From the NCBI GenBank assembly GCA_947480335.1, contig CANKCB010000016.1, positions 1 through 47,076 of the forward strand: a stretch of DNA of 47,076 nt, read 5' to 3'. The translations under genes were made by a program, and so were the position numbers. Origin of the DNA: Gammaproteobacteria bacterium (lineage in GTDB: Bacteria; Pseudomonadota; Gammaproteobacteria; Eutrophobiales; Eutrophobiaceae). Under the pieces are notes generated by a model that made no database searches, was not told where the DNA came from, and saw only the letters and a program-made list of their open reading frames with translations. Every line of letters starts with the position of its first letter. Within the stretch, counting starts at the first letter, position 1. Below are positions 28,871 to 38,021 of this stretch, piece by piece.

Positions 28871-30760
28871 ATGTCTGCTTGGTTAAAGCTCAAGTATGTG
28901 GATGAAGAAACACAGCTGATCAGCTGGAGGATCACCGTATCTGCCATGCTGGTTACCCTGCTATTTCTGGCTATGCTCAGCCGGGCGTTTTACCTGCAGA
29001 TCGTCATGCACGATCATTACAGTACCCTGTCCCAGTCCAATCGTGTCAAGGTTGTGCCGATCGCTCCGACCCGTGGTTTGATCTTCAGTCATGATGGTGT
29101 GTTGCTCGCCGATAACCGCCCGTCTTTCAGTCTCGAAGTCATACCCGAAAAAACGGATGACATGGATAAACTGCTGGCACAACTGACTCCGATCATGAAT
29201 CTGAATGAATCAGATATCTCCCAGTTTCGGATCAGGCTGAAACAGAAACGTCGTTTTGAAAGTGTGCCGCTGGTCTTTAATCTCAGTGATGATGAAGTGG
29301 CGAGGATTTCTGTGGATCTGCACCGGTTCCCGGGAGTGGATATCGTTGCCAGATTAAACCGTTACTATCCGTTGGGGGCCAATACCGCGCATACGATTGG
29401 TTATGTGGGCATGATCAACGAGGAAGAATTGAAAGTACTCGATGCTTCCAATTACAGCGCAACCAGTCATATGGGAAAACTGGGCGTAGAAAAAGCCTAT
29501 GAGGATATTTTACACGGCAAGGTCGGCTACCAGCAGGTTGAAGTAAACGCACAGGGGCGGGTGGTCAGGGTACTGGATCGGACACCACCGGTTCCCGGCA
29601 AGAATATTTATCTGACACTGGATCTGTCCTTGCAGAATCTGGCGGTACAGGCGCTGGCGGGTCAACGTGGTGCAGTGGTGGCAATCGATCCTGAAACCGG
29701 TGCGATACTGGCCATGGTCAGTTCACCCAGTTTTGATCCGAATCTGTTTGTGAACGGTATCGACAGCAAATCCTACAATGAATACCTGAATTCACCCGAA
29801 ATACCTTTATTGAATCGTGTATTGCAAGGAAAATATCCGCCCGGATCGACTATCAAGCCGATGCTGGGATTGGCGGCATTGCATTATGGGATAAGGTCCT
29901 TTGCTGACACGACCTGGTGTCCGGGCTGGTATTCACTCAAAGGTAGCAGCCTGCGCAAGGGTGACTGGAAAAAGGACGGGCATGGACACACCAGTTTGGG
30001 CAGAGCAATTGCAGAATCCTGTGATGTTTATTTTTATGCGCTGGCCAATGATCTGGGCATTGATCGTATTCATGAATGGTTATATCAGTTTGGTCTGGGT
30101 CAAAAAACCGGAATTGACATCACCGGAGAATCCGCCGGCCTGCTGCCTTCAAAACAATGGAAACGTGCTACGCATAATGAATCCTGGTATCCCGGTGAAA
30201 CCCTGAATATCGGTATTGGTCAGGGTTCGATACTGGTCACCCCTTTGCAGCTGGCGGTGTCAACCGCCGCGATAGCCAGTCGGGGCAAGGTGATGCAACC
30301 CAGATTGTTTGCCGAGGCGCGGGATCCTGTATCCGGTAAAGTGGTCAAAGAGGGAGAACCAGAACGTATACAGATGATCTCCAATACCGAAGATGAATGG
30401 AGCAAGATAATATTAGCGATGAATGATGTGGTACATGCGCCAAATGGCACGGCCAGGCGGATTAGCGAAGGTGCGAATTATCTGTTCGCCGGAAAATCGG
30501 GAACTGCCCAGGTTTTCAGTTTGGCCCAGGACGAAAAATACGAGGCGAGCAAACTGGCGAAAGAGTTGCATGACCACGCCCTGTTCATTGCCTTTGCACC
30601 ACTGGAGCAGCCGAAGATTGCCGTTTCGATTATTATCGAGAACGGGGGTGGCGGTTCAGCCAACGCCGCTCCGATCGCACGACAGTTGCTGGACAATTAC
30701 CTGAATCGGCTGGAGCCGATAGAGACACCGGTTACTTATGAAACAGCAGACCTTCTTTGA
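28871..30760 (+). CDS. mrdA: Penicillin-binding protein 2, elongation transpeptidase
   Basis: PBP2 crosslinks peptidoglycan during lateral growth with RodA. The 629-residue protein has one N-terminal membrane helix (VSAMLVTLLFLAMLSRAFYL) and a dimerisation/pedestal domain with APTRGLIFSHDGVLLADN. Its transpeptidase domain has the motifs SxxK in PPGSTIKPM (about residue 325), SxN as SCD in IAESCDVYFY, and KSG in AGKSGTAQVF. The normal length and all motifs indicate an active enzyme. It overlaps mrdB by 23 bases. Confidence 0.97.
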   Translation: MSAWLKLKYVDEETQLISWRITVSAMLVTLLFLAMLSRAFYLQIVMHDHYSTLSQSNRVKVVPIAPTRGLIFSHDGVLLADNRPSFSLEVIPEKTDDMDKLLAQLTPIMNLNESDISQFRIRLKQKRRFESVPLVFNLSDDEVARISVDLHRFPGVDIVARLNRYYPLGANTAHTIGYVGMINEEELKVLDASNYSATSHMGKLGVEKAYEDILHGKVGYQQVEVNAQGRVVRVLDRTPPVPGKNIYLTLDLSLQNLAVQALAGQRGAVVAIDPETGAILAMVSSPSFDPNLFVNGIDSKSYNEYLNSPEIPLLNRVLQGKYPPGSTIKPMLGLAALHYGIRSFADTTWCPGWYSLKGSSLRKGDWKKDGHGHTSLGRAIAESCDVYFYALANDLGIDRIHEWLYQFGLGQKTGIDITGESAGLLPSKQWKRATHNESWYPGETLNIGIGQGSILVTPLQLAVSTAAIASRGKVMQPRLFAEARDPVSGKVVKEGEPERIQMISNTEDEWSKIILAMNDVVHAPNGTARRISEGANYLFAGKSGTAQVFSLAQDEKYEASKLAKELHDHALFIAFAPLEQPKIAVSIIIENGGGGSANAAPIARQLLDNYLNRLEPIETPVTYETADLL

Positions 30761-31829
30761 GAGATTGCATCTTGATGTGCCGTTGTTGCTAGGGCTTTTG
30801 CTGGCCTGTATTTTTGGATTGGTTGTTTTGTACAGCGCCAGTGGTCAGGAAATCAATACGGTTTATCAGCAGGCATTCAAGATGATATTGGCATTCGGTT
30901 TGATGGTTGCCGTCGCGCAAATTTCACCGACACAACTGGCGAGAATATCGATCTGGATATTTCTGTCCGGATTAATTTTGCTGGTGCTGGTATTGGTCAT
31001 GGGCTATATCGGCAAGGGCGCACAACGTTGGCTGGATCTGGGTGTATTCAGGTTTCAACCTTCGGAAATGATGAAGTTGGCGATGCCGATGTTATTGTCC
31101 TGGTATCTTGCAGAAAAGACCTTGCCACCGACGCTGTCGCAGACAGTCATGACGATCATGTTGATACTGGTTCCGGTATTACTGATCGTCAAACAACCTG
31201 ATCTGGGAACAGCAGTGCTGGTGGGTATCGCCGGTTTTTCCGCACTGTTTGTGGCTGGACTGGGCTGGCGTTATCTGTTCGGGATGATCGTGCTAGCGGC
31301 TTCGCTTGCTCCGGTATCCTGGCTATTTATGTACGACTACCAGCGACAGCGTGTATTGACCTTTCTTGATCCGGCAATGGACCCGTTGGGTTCCGGTTAC
31401 CATATTATCCAATCGATGATCGCAATTGGTTCTGGCGGTTTGTCGGGCAAAGGCTGGTTGAATGGCACCCAGTCGCATCTGCAATTTTTACCGGAGCGTT
31501 CAACCGACTTTATATTTGCCGTGGTATGTGAAGAGTTCGGCTTTACCGGAGTTGTGCTGTTGTTGTCACTCTATCTGTTTATCATCTACCGCGGATTCCA
31601 TCTGGCCATGAATGCACAGCAGTCCTTTGGCAAGATTCTGGGTACCAGCATCATCCTTACTTTTTTTGTTTATATTCTTGTCAACATCGGTATGGTTTCA
31701 GGCCAGCTACCGGTGGTGGGCATTCCCTTGCCACTGATCAGTTATGGTGGTACTTCAATCGTAACCTTGATGATAGGCTTTGGCATGGTTATGAGCGTGA
31801 ACACCCATCGCCGCTTCTTATCGGATTAA
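30738..31829 (+). CDS. mrdB: Peptidoglycan glycosyltransferase RodA
   Basis: RodA is the SEDS-family polymerase that makes glycan strands from lipid II in partnership with PBP2. The 363-residue protein has about ten membrane segments. Conserved SEDS motifs include GKGAQRWLDLGVFRFQPSE, the catalytic-loop region LPERSTDFIFAVVCEEFGF and GIPLPLISYGGTSI. Its start lies within mrdA, so synthesis of the pair is likely coupled. Confidence 0.97.
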   Translation: MKQQTFFERLHLDVPLLLGLLLACIFGLVVLYSASGQEINTVYQQAFKMILAFGLMVAVAQISPTQLARISIWIFLSGLILLVLVLVMGYIGKGAQRWLDLGVFRFQPSEMMKLAMPMLLSWYLAEKTLPPTLSQTVMTIMLILVPVLLIVKQPDLGTAVLVGIAGFSALFVAGLGWRYLFGMIVLAASLAPVSWLFMYDYQRQRVLTFLDPAMDPLGSGYHIIQSMIAIGSGGLSGKGWLNGTQSHLQFLPERSTDFIFAVVCEEFGFTGVVLLLSLYLFIIYRGFHLAMNAQQSFGKILGTSIILTFFVYILVNIGMVSGQLPVVGIPLPLISYGGTSIVTLMIGFGMVMSVNTHRRFLSD

Positions 31830-31833
31830 TAAT

Positions 31834-32838
31834 ATGATTTCAAACAGGGTAAAAAATTTCTGTCTGTACGTATGTATGCTGGTCATTCCGATCGCACAGG
31901 CACAGTTGCAGGATGAAACGGAGGTTCAGGAATTTATCGGGCAGATGGTTGCCAAGCATGGTTTTGACCGATCACAACTGATCAACATGTTCAGTCAGGC
32001 CAAAGTGTCTAATACAATACTGGAGGCCATTTCACGGCCTGCCGAAGCAATGCCCTGGTACAAATACCGCACCATCTTTATTCAGGATGAACGAATTCGT
32101 CTGGGCGCAGAATTCATGAACCAGAACCGCGATACGCTGCTGGCTGCAGAGCAGCAGTATGGTGTTCCGCCCGAGATCATTACTGCTATCATAGGTGTGG
32201 AAACCCGCTATGGAAAAAATGCGGGTAACTACAAGGTTATAGATTCGCTGGCGACACTTGGCTTTAAATATCCGAAGCGGGGCGAATTTTTCCGCAGCGA
32301 GTTGGAACAGTTTTTGTTAATGACGCGAGAACAGAACCTGGATCCGCAATCGATCAAGGGATCCTATGCCGGAGCGATGGGTATCCCGCAATTCATCTCC
32401 AGTAGTTTTCGCAATTTCGCTATTGATTTTGACCGGGATGGACATATCGACATCTGGGGAAATCCAGCCGATGCGATAGGCAGTGTTGCCAATTATTTCA
32501 GCAAGCATGGCTGGGTGAATGGAGAAAACATTGCTGCACAGGCTACGGCCAGAGGAGATAGATACAAGGAGCTGATTGATACGGCGCTGGAACCAAATCT
32601 GACCTTAAAGCAGATATCCGGTTACGGTGTCACAATCAAGACAAAACATCATCCTGACAAGAAGGCCAGACTACTGAGTTATGAGATGGAAAAAGGTGAA
32701 CAGCTCTGGTTGGGATTTACCAACTTTTATGTGATCACCCGCTATAATCACAGCGCACTGTATGCAATGGCTGTCTATCAGCTGGCTGATGCTATCTCTC
32801 ATGAACAAGGCAACAAGGATTTATACAGGAATGACTAG
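31834..32838 (+). CDS. mltB: Lytic murein transglycosylase B
   Basis: MltB cleaves glycan strands to 1,6-anhydro products. The 334-residue protein has the catalytic glutamate Glu123 in IIGVETRYGKNAG and the GSYAGAMGIPQFISSSFRNF and GSVANYFSKHGW segments. The signal peptide (LYVCMLVIPIAQAQ) lacks a lipobox at the processing site, so a soluble periplasmic form is likely, unlike E. coli MltB, which is a lipoprotein. It follows mrdB by four bases. Confidence 0.94.
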   Translation: MISNRVKNFCLYVCMLVIPIAQAQLQDETEVQEFIGQMVAKHGFDRSQLINMFSQAKVSNTILEAISRPAEAMPWYKYRTIFIQDERIRLGAEFMNQNRDTLLAAEQQYGVPPEIITAIIGVETRYGKNAGNYKVIDSLATLGFKYPKRGEFFRSELEQFLLMTREQNLDPQSIKGSYAGAMGIPQFISSSFRNFAIDFDRDGHIDIWGNPADAIGSVANYFSKHGWVNGENIAAQATARGDRYKELIDTALEPNLTLKQISGYGVTIKTKHHPDKKARLLSYEMEKGEQLWLGFTNFYVITRYNHSALYAMAVYQLADAISHEQGNKDLYRND

Positions 32839-33751
32839 GCGGATAACGTCCTTATTTGACATCCATAAAAAACTTCGCGTAAGACTTGGTCTGTTGGCCC
32901 TGCTGACTGCATTGCTCCAGGCCTGTGGAGGTACCATACCCATCGTATCTCAACCGGAGCAGGATCGTGGCCCTAAACCGGGAACGGTGGATGTTTCCGA
33001 TATAAAGGATGCGGTACCGAAGGATGAACCCAGAAGTAAATACGGAAACCCGGCGTCCTATGTTGTGAATGGCAAGACCTATTATGTGATGAAAAGCAGC
33101 AAGGGATTCTCCGAGCAGGGAATTGCTTCCTGGTATGGCGAGAAATTCAATGGTCGACGTACATCCAGTGGTGAAACTTACGATATGTACGGGATGACAG
33201 CGGCGCATAAAACCCTGCCATTGCCCACCTATGTCGAGATCAGGAATTTACAGAACGGTAAGATTATCGTTGTAAAGGTGAATGATCGTGGGCCCTTCCA
33301 TGAAAACCGTGTGATCGATCTGTCCTACTCGGCCGCTTCCAAACTCGGAATACTTGGAAAGGGAACTGGTCTGGTAGAATTACGTACGATAGACAGTGCC
33401 TATCAGCCGCGCGGTTCGGCAACACCTTCGGGTCCAGAATCGAACGAGATAGTGAAAATCACCAGGATAGAAGCACCTGTCGCCTCTGTTGCGATACCTA
33501 TAGACAGCAATTCGAAATCCGGTTTTTACATCCAGGTTGGTGCGTTTGCACAAATGGACAATGCACAAAAAATGTATGATAAACTTGCAGGCCTGAGAAA
33601 CAGTCAGGTCTCGATCAGTGAAGCGATGGTAAACGGCAGTCGTGTGTACCGGGTCAGGATCGGGCCGTTGGACGATGTCTCGGTGGCTGACGGTATTGTT
33701 TCACAGCTCGGATCGTTTGGTATTACCGAACATCGCATCACTACAGATTAA
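32831..33751 (+). CDS. rlpA: RlpA lipoprotein, septal-ring lytic transglycosylase
   Basis: RlpA cuts peptide-free (denuded) glycan at division sites in Pseudomonas. The 306-residue product has a lipobox ending ALLQAC (Cys32). A double-psi beta-barrel follows, with GIASWYGEKFNGRRTSSGE and VVKVNDRGPF (catalytic aspartate). The C-terminal SPOR domain GFYIQVGAFAQMDNAQKMYD binds denuded glycan. I chose ATG 32831, which overlaps the mltB stop; an ATG at 32804 is also in frame but deeper inside mltB. Confidence 0.93.
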   Translation: MTRRITSLFDIHKKLRVRLGLLALLTALLQACGGTIPIVSQPEQDRGPKPGTVDVSDIKDAVPKDEPRSKYGNPASYVVNGKTYYVMKSSKGFSEQGIASWYGEKFNGRRTSSGETYDMYGMTAAHKTLPLPTYVEIRNLQNGKIIVVKVNDRGPFHENRVIDLSYSAASKLGILGKGTGLVELRTIDSAYQPRGSATPSGPESNEIVKITRIEAPVASVAIPIDSNSKSGFYIQVGAFAQMDNAQKMYDKLAGLRNSQVSISEAMVNGSRVYRVRIGPLDDVSVADGIVSQLGSFGITEHRITTD

Positions 33752-33787
33752 TAACATACTCTGCTCGGGTACCCGGAAAAAATAACT

Positions 33788-34927
33788 ATGCATTTGAACA
33801 CGATTAAATTACTGCTAACCTTCTGCCTGTTACTGATTGGTACGACTGCCATGGCTGCCATTGTGCCAGCCGCGCCGGATATCGATGCTACTGCCTATCT
33901 GGTAATGGACTATAACAGCGGCCGGATTCTGGCAGAAAAGGATATCGACAAGCGTGTGGAACCGGCCAGTCTGACCAAGATGATGACTACGTACGTGGTC
34001 ACCAATGAAATTCTGGAAGGTAACATCAAGATGACAGATCTGGTGACCATCAGTGAGCGGGCCTGGCGTATGGAAGGCTCCAGAATGTTTGTTGAAGTGA
34101 ACAAGCAGGTGCCGGTTGAGGATTTATTGAAGGGTGTCATTATCCAGTCCGGCAATGATGCGAGTGTGGCGTTGGCTGAACATATTGCCGGTACCGAAGA
34201 AGTATTTGCTGAAGTGATGAACCAGTATGCAGCGAAGTTGGGTATGACCAATACCCACTTTACCAACAGTACCGGGCTGCCCGATCCAAATCATTATTCC
34301 ACTGCACGTGATCTGTCCATACTCGGTGTGGCCATGATCCGTGACCATCCGGATATCTATACCTGGCATTCGCAGAAAGAGTTCATGTTTAATGGTATCA
34401 AGCAGGACAATCGCAACTTGCTGTTATGGCGTGATAACAGTGTGGATGGTATCAAGACTGGCCATACTGAAACCGCAGGTTACTGTCTGGTATCCTCAGC
34501 GGTACGCGATGGAATGCGATTGGTCACAGTGATTATGGGTACGCCGAGCATGGAGTCACGCGCACGCGGCTCAGCTTCATTGCTGAATTTCGCCTTCCGT
34601 TTCTTTGAAACCCACAAGCTGTACAGTCCGGGCGATGTCATCACAAGTACGCCGGTCTGGAAAGGCGAGACCAATATGCTCAATCTGGGCGTGACCCGTG
34701 AATTATGGGTGACCGTGCCACGTGGTCAGTACAAACAACTGAAGCCGGTGACCGAAATTACTCCGACGATCATCGCACCGGTCAGCAAGAATACCGAGTA
34801 CGGCAAGGTCAAGCTGATGCTGGATGAACAGGAGCTTGCAAGCGCTCCGCTGGTAGCACTGGATGCTGTTAATGAAGGTAGCATTCTGACCCGCATCAAG
34901 GATGAGGTTAAACTGTTACTCCAGTGA
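33788..34927 (+). CDS. dacA: D-alanyl-D-alanine carboxypeptidase (PBP5/6 type)
   Basis: This enzyme trims the terminal D-Ala of peptidoglycan stems at the outer face of the inner membrane. The 379-residue protein has a signal peptide ending near AMA, SxxK as SLTK (Ser61, Lys64), SGN at 121–123, and KTG at 223–225 in DGIKTGHTETAGY. A PBP5-type C-terminal domain and a final amphipathic stretch ([12 protein letters not shown]) for membrane attachment follow. The stop overlaps the next gene by four bases. Confidence 0.97.
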   Translation: MHLNTIKLLLTFCLLLIGTTAMAAIVPAAPDIDATAYLVMDYNSGRILAEKDIDKRVEPASLTKMMTTYVVTNEILEGNIKMTDLVTISERAWRMEGSRMFVEVNKQVPVEDLLKGVIIQSGNDASVALAEHIAGTEEVFAEVMNQYAAKLGMTNTHFTNSTGLPDPNHYSTARDLSILGVAMIRDHPDIYTWHSQKEFMFNGIKQDNRNLLLWRDNSVDGIKTGHTETAGYCLVSSAVRDGMRLVTVIMGTPSMESRARGSASLLNFAFRFFETHKLYSPGDVITSTPVWKGETNMLNLGVTRELWVTVPRGQYKQLKPVTEITPTIIAPVSKNTEYGKVKLMLDEQELASAPLVALDAVNEGSILTRIKDEVKLLLQ

Positions 34928-35784
34928 GTACCGCCTCTCCCATTGTCTATTTAAACGGTCAGTACCTGCCGGTACAGGATGCGCAGGTATCTGTGCTCGA
35001 TCGGGGATTTCTGTTCGGTGACGGTGTGTATGAAGTCATCCCCGTATACGGTAACAAGGTATTCCGCTTTGCTGGACACATGGACAGATTGTGCAATAGC
35101 CTGTCTGCTATCGATATAAAAAATCCCTGTACGGATACCGAATGGGAAGTATTGTTTCACGAACTGATTAAACGTAATCCGGCTGACGGGGACCAATCCC
35201 TGTATCTGCAAATTACTCGCGGTGCGGGTAGTTCCAGAGATCATTTATACAGCGATAATCTGCAACCCACCGTTTTTGTCATGTGTCGCCCGGTTACCGC
35301 GAAAAAATACGATCAGGGAATCACCGCGATTACCCATGAGGACATCCGCTGGAAGTATTGCCATATCAAGGCGATTACCCTGTTGCCCAACATTATGTTG
35401 CGACAACTCGCGTTGAAAACCGATGGTTCGAGTGAGGCTATACTGATACGGGATGGTCTGGTGACCGAAGGCGCGGCCAGTAATGTATTTGTGGTTAAAG
35501 CAAACCGGATCAGTACGCCACCGAAAGATCGGACAATCCTGCCGGGAGTCACCCGTGACTTGTTGGTTGAGTTGTTACATCAGGCAGGCCTCAACTGTGT
35601 TGAAACCGAAATCACTGAACAGCAATTGCATGATGCAGATGAAATCTGGATTACCGGATCGCTGGCCGGAATTGCTCCTGTGGTAAAACTGGATGGCAGG
35701 CGGATAGGCAATGGCCAACCTGGCGTGCAGTGGAAAGTCGCAGTACAGTTGTTCAACGCCTACAAGCAGAGTTATAAGGGGTAA
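34924..35784 (+). CDS. dat: D-alanine (D-amino acid) aminotransferase
   Basis: This class IV PLP aminotransferase of 286 residues interconverts D-alanine and D-glutamate, both precursors of peptidoglycan. The PLP lysine is Lys149 in [34 protein letters not shown] and the phosphate-binding end [12 protein letters not shown] are typical. The GTG start overlaps the dacA stop (GTGA). The dacA–dat pairing supports a cell-wall role; branched-chain aminotransferase is a less likely alternative because of this context and the motif [16 protein letters not shown]. Confidence 0.9.
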   Translation: MSTASPIVYLNGQYLPVQDAQVSVLDRGFLFGDGVYEVIPVYGNKVFRFAGHMDRLCNSLSAIDIKNPCTDTEWEVLFHELIKRNPADGDQSLYLQITRGAGSSRDHLYSDNLQPTVFVMCRPVTAKKYDQGITAITHEDIRWKYCHIKAITLLPNIMLRQLALKTDGSSEAILIRDGLVTEGAASNVFVVKANRISTPPKDRTILPGVTRDLLVELLHQAGLNCVETEITEQQLHDADEIWITGSLAGIAPVVKLDGRRIGNGQPGVQWKVAVQLFNAYKQSYKG

Positions 35785-35801
35785 GAGCCCTGTTGACCCC
35801 T

Positions 35802-36158
35802 ATGCAAGTATTCAAGGAGTTCCAGATTGAGGCAGCGCATTTGCTGCCGAACTTGCCGGACACACACAAATGTCGCCGTTTGCATGGGCACTCTTTCCTT
35901 ATATTGGTGACTGTCGAAGGACAGTTGGACCCGCAACTTGGTTGGGTGATCGATTTTGCCGATATCAGTCTTGCTTTTCGGCCCTTGTTTGAAAAACTGG
36001 ATCATCATTACCTGAATGAAATCGAAGGACTGGAAAATCCGACCAGTGAAAATCTAGCGCACTGGATATGGGAGAGGCTGGTAACCGCTTTGCCGGGACT
36101 GGCATCAGTGCAGGTAAAGGAAACCTGCACAGCAGGCTGTATCTATCGGGGAGTCTAG
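35802..36158 (+). CDS. queD: 6-carboxy-5,6,7,8-tetrahydropterin synthase
   Basis: QueD makes 6-carboxytetrahydropterin from dihydroneopterin triphosphate, an early step to the tRNA base queuosine. The 118-residue protein is very close to E. coli QueD. Zinc ligands are His13, His28 and His30 (AAH and LHGHS), the catalytic cysteine is Cys24 in HKCRRLHGH, and the end [13 protein letters not shown] is conserved. A TTG at 35793 would add three residues. It stands alone, 17 bases after dat; no other queuosine gene is in the window. Confidence 0.95.
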   Translation: MQVFKEFQIEAAHLLPNLPDTHKCRRLHGHSFLILVTVEGQLDPQLGWVIDFADISLAFRPLFEKLDHHYLNEIEGLENPTSENLAHWIWERLVTALPGLASVQVKETCTAGCIYRGV

Positions 36159-36160
36159 GA

Positions 36161-36186
36161 CCGCCAGTTTAGGCGGGGTTTCGGTT
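36161..36186 (+). terminator. Weak terminator hairpin after queD
   Basis: CCGCC (36161–36165) pairs with GGCGG (36172–36176) around AGTTTA, two bases after the queD stop. It is followed by GGTTTCGGTTTT. The stem is short and the T tract broken, so efficiency is uncertain. It separates queD from the converging ABC transporter genes. Confidence 0.5.
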
Positions 36187-36221
36187 TTAAAATTTCAGCC
36201 ACAGAGTAAATGCCTGCAACT

Positions 36222-36995
36222 TCAACTCTTCAGACCAATACCCCGGCGCAGCAATACCAGCGCAAAGGTCGTCAGACCACTTATAAATAGCAGAATAATC
36301 GCGAACGCATGGAAGATATTGATATCTGCTACACCCAGTATGCCGTAGCGAAACGCATTGACCATGTACAGTATCGGATTGAACCGTGACACCCCTTGCC
36401 AGAACTCCGGCAGCATATCGATAGAGTAAAACACCCCGCCAAGATAGGTCAGCGGTGTCAGTACAAACGTCGGAATGATAGAGACATCATCAAAATTACG
36501 TGCATACACCGCATTGATAAACCCGCCCAGTGAAAAGACCATGGAAGTCAGTGTGATGATGGAAATGACCACCGCATAACTGTGTATGTGTAGATGGGTA
36601 AAAAACAGGGCAACGATTGTTACTACCAGTCCAACGACCAGTCCTCTGGCAACTCCACCGAACACATAACCTGCGAGGATGACAAAATCCGGTATGGGCG
36701 CTATCAGCATCTCTTCAATATGCCGCTGGAATTTCGCGCCAAAAAAGGAAGATACGACATTGGCGTAACTGTTATTGATCACAGACATCATGATAATGCC
36801 GGGGGCAATAAATTCCATGTAAGCAAAGCCGCCCATCTGGCCGATTTTCGGTCCGATCAGGCTGCCAAAGATAATAAAATAAAGCGTCATGCTGACGGCG
36901 GGTGGCAGGATCGTCTGGCCCCAGATTCTCACAAAACGTGTGACTTCCTTGATGATGATAGTCAGAAACGCGGTGATGATTCTGTGATAGCCCAT
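36222..36995 (-). CDS. yadH: ABC-2 type transporter permease (YadH-like)
   Basis: This is the membrane half of an ABC-2 exporter, 257 residues from the ATG at 36995, with about six membrane segments. IIIKEVTRFVRIWGQTILPP, MSVINNSYANVVSSFFGAKF and LTPLTYLGGVFYSIDMLPEF are typical of the YadH/NodJ group; E. coli YadH is 256 residues. Its ATG lies one base after the stop of the ATPase gene. Substrate is unknown; related systems export polysaccharide, lipid or drugs. Confidence 0.88.
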   Translation of the reverse strand: MGYHRIITAFLTIIIKEVTRFVRIWGQTILPPAVSMTLYFIIFGSLIGPKIGQMGGFAYMEFIAPGIIMMSVINNSYANVVSSFFGAKFQRHIEEMLIAPIPDFVILAGYVFGGVARGLVVGLVVTIVALFFTHLHIHSYAVVISIITLTSMVFSLGGFINAVYARNFDDVSIIPTFVLTPLTYLGGVFYSIDMLPEFWQGVSRFNPILYMVNAFRYGILGVADINIFHAFAIILLFISGLTTFALVLLRRGIGLKS

Positions 36996-36996
36996 A

Positions 36997-37923
36997 TCAG
37001 TTGCCCGGAGGATTCTTGTCGTTGAGCAGGCGAATAAACAGTTCTTCCAGACGGTTGGATTTATTACGCATACTGGCAATGTTGATCCCGGCAGTACTGA
37101 GATACAGGAACAATTCATTGATATTCTGATCCCGGGTAATATCCGCTTCAAGAGTCAGAGGATCAGTCTGTCGCAAATTGAATTGGTTTGGCGCAGGAAT
37201 CGTTGTACAGGATTGTGCCAAATCCAGTACATACGATTGTGTACCTAATTTCGACAACAGGGCCTTCATCGTGGTGTCTTCAATAATCTTGCCCTTGTCG
37301 ATGATCGCAATGTTCTTGCACAGGTTCTCGGCTTCCTCAAGATAGTGTGTGGTCAACACGATCGTGGTTCCGGTCTGGTTAATTTGCTGCAGGAAAATCC
37401 ACATAGAACGGCGCAGTTCCACATCAACACCGGCGGTTGGTTCATCAAGTATGAGCAAGCGGGGTTCATGCATCAGTGCGCGTGCAATCATCAGCCGACG
37501 TTTCATACCGCCTGACAGTGTTCTGGATTTGTCATTACGCTTTTCCCACAGTCCGAGTTGGGTAAAGTATTTTTCAGCACGTTCTCCGGCCAGCTTTCTG
37601 GGTATACCGTAATACCCGGCCTGGTTCAGCACGATTTCAAGACAGGATTCCCATTGCGAAAAATTGACTTCCTGCGGAACTACACCGAGGCAGGATTTGG
37701 CCTCGTTCAGACTGATATCCATATCGTGATTGAAAACCTTGACCTTGCCGCCGGTTTTTCTGACCAGTGACGAAACGATACCGATGATGGTTGATTTACC
37801 TGCTCCGTTCGGCCCAAGCAGGGCAAAGAAGTCACCGTTTCTGACCTGCAGATCTACGCCTTTCAACGCATGCATCCGGTTTTTGTAAACCTTTTGCAAT
37901 CCATTTATTTCGAGTGCGAACAT
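36997..37923 (-). CDS. yadG: ABC transporter ATP-binding protein (YadG-like)
   Basis: This is the ATPase partner of the permease encoded next. The 308 residues equal the length of E. coli YadG. Walker A is GPNGAGKST, the Q-loop is in GVVPQEVNFSQWES, the signature is LSGGMKRRLMIARAL, and Walker B is LLILDEPTAGVD with the switch histidine in LTTHYLEEAE. A C-terminal regulatory-type extension of about 80 residues follows. Complete and apparently functional. Confidence 0.92.
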   Translation of the reverse strand: MFALEINGLQKVYKNRMHALKGVDLQVRNGDFFALLGPNGAGKSTIIGIVSSLVRKTGGKVKVFNHDMDISLNEAKSCLGVVPQEVNFSQWESCLEIVLNQAGYYGIPRKLAGERAEKYFTQLGLWEKRNDKSRTLSGGMKRRLMIARALMHEPRLLILDEPTAGVDVELRRSMWIFLQQINQTGTTIVLTTHYLEEAENLCKNIAIIDKGKIIEDTTMKALLSKLGTQSYVLDLAQSCTTIPAPNQFNLRQTDPLTLEADITRDQNINELFLYLSTAGINIASMRNKSNRLEELFIRLLNDKNPPGN

Positions 37924-37975
37924 GTCAGGAATGTGTAGAGTAAAGGTTCTATCTGCTTTCTTATGTCAGAGTATC

Positions 37976-38014
37976 GGCTGTGCGTATGCAGGTGTTTGCC
38001 TGCATCGCACAGCC
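37976..38014. repeat. Long hairpin between the cNMP-binding and ABC genes
   Basis: GGCTGTGCG (37976–37984) pairs with CGCACAGCC (38006–38014), and ATGCAGG (37986–37992) pairs with CCTGCAT (37999–38005). This gives 16 pairs with one bulged T and a six-base loop. It lies seven bases after the stop of the minus-strand gene at 38022. No T tract follows on either strand, so it may protect the 3' end of that mRNA, or act with Rho, rather than be an intrinsic terminator. Confidence 0.75.
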
Positions 38015-38021
38015 ATCTGAA

